Of a DNA stretch of 15,135 bases, positions 13,975 through 15,135 are shown piece by piece. This DNA is from CAYGZC01 sp964354225 (GTDB taxonomy: Bacteria; Bacteroidota; Ignavibacteria; UBA10030; SZUA-254), in assembly GCA_964354225.1 (NCBI GenBank), contig CAYGZC010000127.1, forward strand, positions 1-15,135. Direction: 5' to 3'. Below the pieces are notes generated by a model. The model searched no databases, was not told the DNA's origin, and worked only from the letters and a program-made list of their open reading frames with translations. Numbering within the stretch: position 1 is the stretch's first letter; each line of letters begins with the position of its first letter. A program made the translations under genes and the position numbers.

Positions 13975-14259
13975 TTACTGTACCGATTTTTGTTGTGTCG
14001 GTACTTCGGGAGTTTGTGGTTTCTCTTTCTTACGATACATTATACCGATCGGGATTATAACACAATATCCCAATACAAGTAGAATTGGTGCAACGGTGAG
14101 CTGTGAAAATCCTTCAACGGTATTCCCCGAAAGAGCAATGTATCCAAGTATGATTACTAATAAACCGATACCAAGGATGATATAATTCTCTCTTTCGAGT
14201 GGAAATATTTCATCCATCTTCGATTTTTTAATTTGCTTTGATTTTTCGACCTTTGCCAT
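13975..14259 (-). CDS. DUF3098-like two-helix membrane protein
   Basis: A 94-residue protein. A basic N-tail (KVEKSKQIKKSK) leads to IFPLERENYIILGIGLL, a first helix (about 26-44), a short loop GNTVEGFSQ, and a second helix (about 55-75) starting VAPILLVLGYCVIIPIGI, then a basic/proline-rich tail. This layout, with an Asn-Tyr before the first helix and a PILLVLGY second helix, fits my memory of DUF3098, a small membrane family common in Bacteroidota and often near FtsX-like permease genes. Function is unknown. Here it follows a LolC/E-like permease and a LolD-like ATPase, consistent with an accessory role in that transporter. GAAGG about 9 bases upstream may be its ribosome site. Confidence 0.72.
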   Translation of the reverse strand: MAKVEKSKQIKKSKMDEIFPLERENYIILGIGLLVIILGYIALSGNTVEGFSQLTVAPILLVLGYCVIIPIGIMYRKKEKPQTPEVPTQQKSVQ

Positions 14260-14291
14260 AATATACCTTCATGTTCAAATTGTACGGAGAT

Positions 14292-14320
14292 AATGTAAGA
14301 AAAAATGGGATAAGATTCAA
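14292..14320 (-). promoter_or_regulatory. Weak candidate promoter before the DUF3098-like gene
   Basis: Minus strand TTGAAT (14315-14320), a 17-base spacer, TACATT (14292-14297), lying in the 63-base gap after the LolD-like gene. It would start near 14285, about 26 bases before the ATG. It may allow separate expression of the last two genes of the unit. Confidence 0.28.
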
Positions 14321-14322
14321 AG

Positions 14323-15021
14323 TTATGACGATTTCAATTGTTGCAGCTTACCATCCACCATCCTAAAAACACGGTCAGATTGCCCTGCAAACTTCTCGTT
14401 ATGCGTTACCATGACGAACGTTTGCTTCTGAGATTTGTTTAACTCTATCAATAATTCATATACTTGCTGGCTGTTGACGGAATCAAGATTGCCGGTTGGC
14501 TCATCGGCAAAAACTATTTTGGGATTGTTTGCAAGTGCGCGTGCAACTGCCACCCGCTGCTGTTCACCACCCGATAGCTCGGTTGGCTTATGATATATTC
14601 GCGATGAAAGATCGACCTTCGCAAGAAGGTCTTTCGCTTTCTTCTCTGATTCATTCCTTGATGTACAATTAATCATAAGCGGGATCATAACATTCTCCAG
14701 TGCAGTAAACTCCGGTAAGAGATGGTGGAACTGAAATACAAAACCGACTTGATTAATTCGCTGCTTGGCAAGTGTTTCATCGTTATATAAAGAAACATCT
14801 TTCTCCAGCCAAAATACCTTGCCTTCTGTCGGTTGATCCAGCCCACCCAATATATGCAGTAATGTACTTTTTCCTGAACCAGATACACCAACAATAGTAA
14901 CAACCTCACCTTCAAACACTTCAAAGTCGATGCCTTTCAAGACATGCAGCCGAGATGAATCTTTCCTATCGAGTGAAAAATATTTATGTATATTTGTACA
15001 ACGTAATATGGATTTTGTCAT
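14323..15021 (-). CDS. lolD: LolD/MacB-type ABC transporter ATP-binding protein
   Basis: A 232-residue ATPase with all ABC motifs: Walker A GVSGSGKST (45-53), Q-loop FVFQFHHLLPEFTALENV (Q97), signature LSGGEQQR (149-156), Walker B IVFADEPTGNLD (E174 catalytic) and switch H207 (VTHNE). The HHLLPEFTALENVMIP segment is characteristic of the LolD/MacB group, which uses ATP to pull lipoproteins or other substrates from the inner membrane rather than import solutes. Its start lies one base after the stop of an FtsX-type permease gene, so they form one transporter. LolD (lipoprotein release toward the outer membrane) is favoured by the permease tail and size, but a MacB-like or FtsE-like exporter cannot be excluded. 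Confidence 0.9.
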   Translation of the reverse strand: MTKSILRCTNIHKYFSLDRKDSSRLHVLKGIDFEVFEGEVVTIVGVSGSGKSTLLHILGGLDQPTEGKVFWLEKDVSLYNDETLAKQRINQVGFVFQFHHLLPEFTALENVMIPLMINCTSRNESEKKAKDLLAKVDLSSRIYHKPTELSGGEQQRVAVARALANNPKIVFADEPTGNLDSVNSQQVYELLIELNKSQKQTFVMVTHNEKFAGQSDRVFRMVDGKLQQLKSS

Positions 15022-15022
15022 A

Positions 15023-15135
15023 CTATTCCCACCGAAGCCCTTCTGCCGGTAAAGTAGAGGCGGCGCGGCGTGCCGGATAATATGCCGCTAAAAATGAAAG
15101 TCCGAGCGACGCTAAAGTAATTGAAATAAAATCTG
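15023..15135 (-). CDS. C-terminal end of LolC/LolE (FtsX-type) permease (5' end outside window)
   Basis: The minus strand from the window edge is open for 36 codons to a TAG at 15023-15025, one base before the ATG of the ATPase. The peptide contains ITLASLGLSFLAAYYPARRA and ends LPAEGLRWE. A last helix followed by YPARRAA and P-x-E-x-L-R-x-E is the usual end of LolC/LolE and other FtsX/MacB-type permeases. The gene order permease then ATPase, nearly touching, supports this. Only the last membrane helix is visible, so LolC, LolE and MacB-like cannot be told apart. Confidence 0.8.
   Translation of the reverse strand, partial: DFISITLASLGLSFLAAYYPARRAASTLPAEGLRWE

Noticed and set aside
1..15135. 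CRISPR arrays, insertion sequences, prophage or integration sites.
   Set aside because: No regularly spaced repeats, transposase or integrase motifs, or terminal inverted repeats were seen on either strand.

Overview
The window looks like a chromosomal segment of a Bacteroidota/Chlorobiota-group bacterium, most plausibly an Ignavibacteria-like lineage. The reasons are a type IX secretion C-terminal sorting domain on a large exported protein (NYPNPFNPAT ... SGVYFYRI), a Ton cluster with tandem exbD genes followed by a PstS-like lipoprotein and a TPR protein (an order I recall from Bacteroidota), a DUF3098-like membrane protein, and AT-leaning DNA. Several genes nevertheless have clear Shine-Dalgarno sites (AAGGAG, GGAGG), and the best promoter candidates follow a TTGA-N17-TATATT-like pattern. 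No mobile element, CRISPR array, tRNA or rRNA was found. Taxonomy is an inference.

Layout. (1) Positions 5194 down to 1, minus strand: a tightly packed eight-gene unit of STAS protein, ExbB, ExbD, a second ExbD, TonB, a 64-residue membrane protein, a PstS-like lipoprotein, and a secreted TPR protein cut by the window edge. Gaps are 1 to 15 bases and ribosome sites sit inside or against upstream stop codons, so this is very probably one operon. (2) Positions 8624 down to 5446, minus: a membrane sensor kinase and an NtrC-type sigma-54 activator overlapping in an ATGA. (3) 8783-10498, plus, divergent from the kinase: an APC-superfamily transporter with a C-terminal UspA-like domain that keeps the residues recalled as the potassium site of KimA. 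(4) 10505-10891, minus: a stand-alone receiver. (5) 11036-12922, minus: a type IX-secreted protein with streptogramin-lyase-like propeller repeats, followed by a clear intrinsic terminator and preceded by a long leader. (6) 13324-13704, plus: another stand-alone receiver. (7) Positions 15135 down to 13726, minus: the end of a LolC/E-FtsX-like permease, a LolD-like ATPase, a DUF3098-like protein and a small exported protein.

How the parts may work together. Region 1 is an inner-membrane energy transducer for TonB-dependent outer-membrane transport, unusual in carrying a STAS switch protein and an orphan phosphate-type binding lipoprotein. Region 2 supplies an envelope-sensing two-component pair. 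A sequence close to a -24/-12 element lies in the 251-base gap between the activator gene and the Ton operon, so the activator may control the operon beside it. The transporter of region 3 may be a potassium importer. Regions 4-6 combine signalling with secretion. Region 7 is an envelope lipoprotein-sorting or MacB-type exporter.
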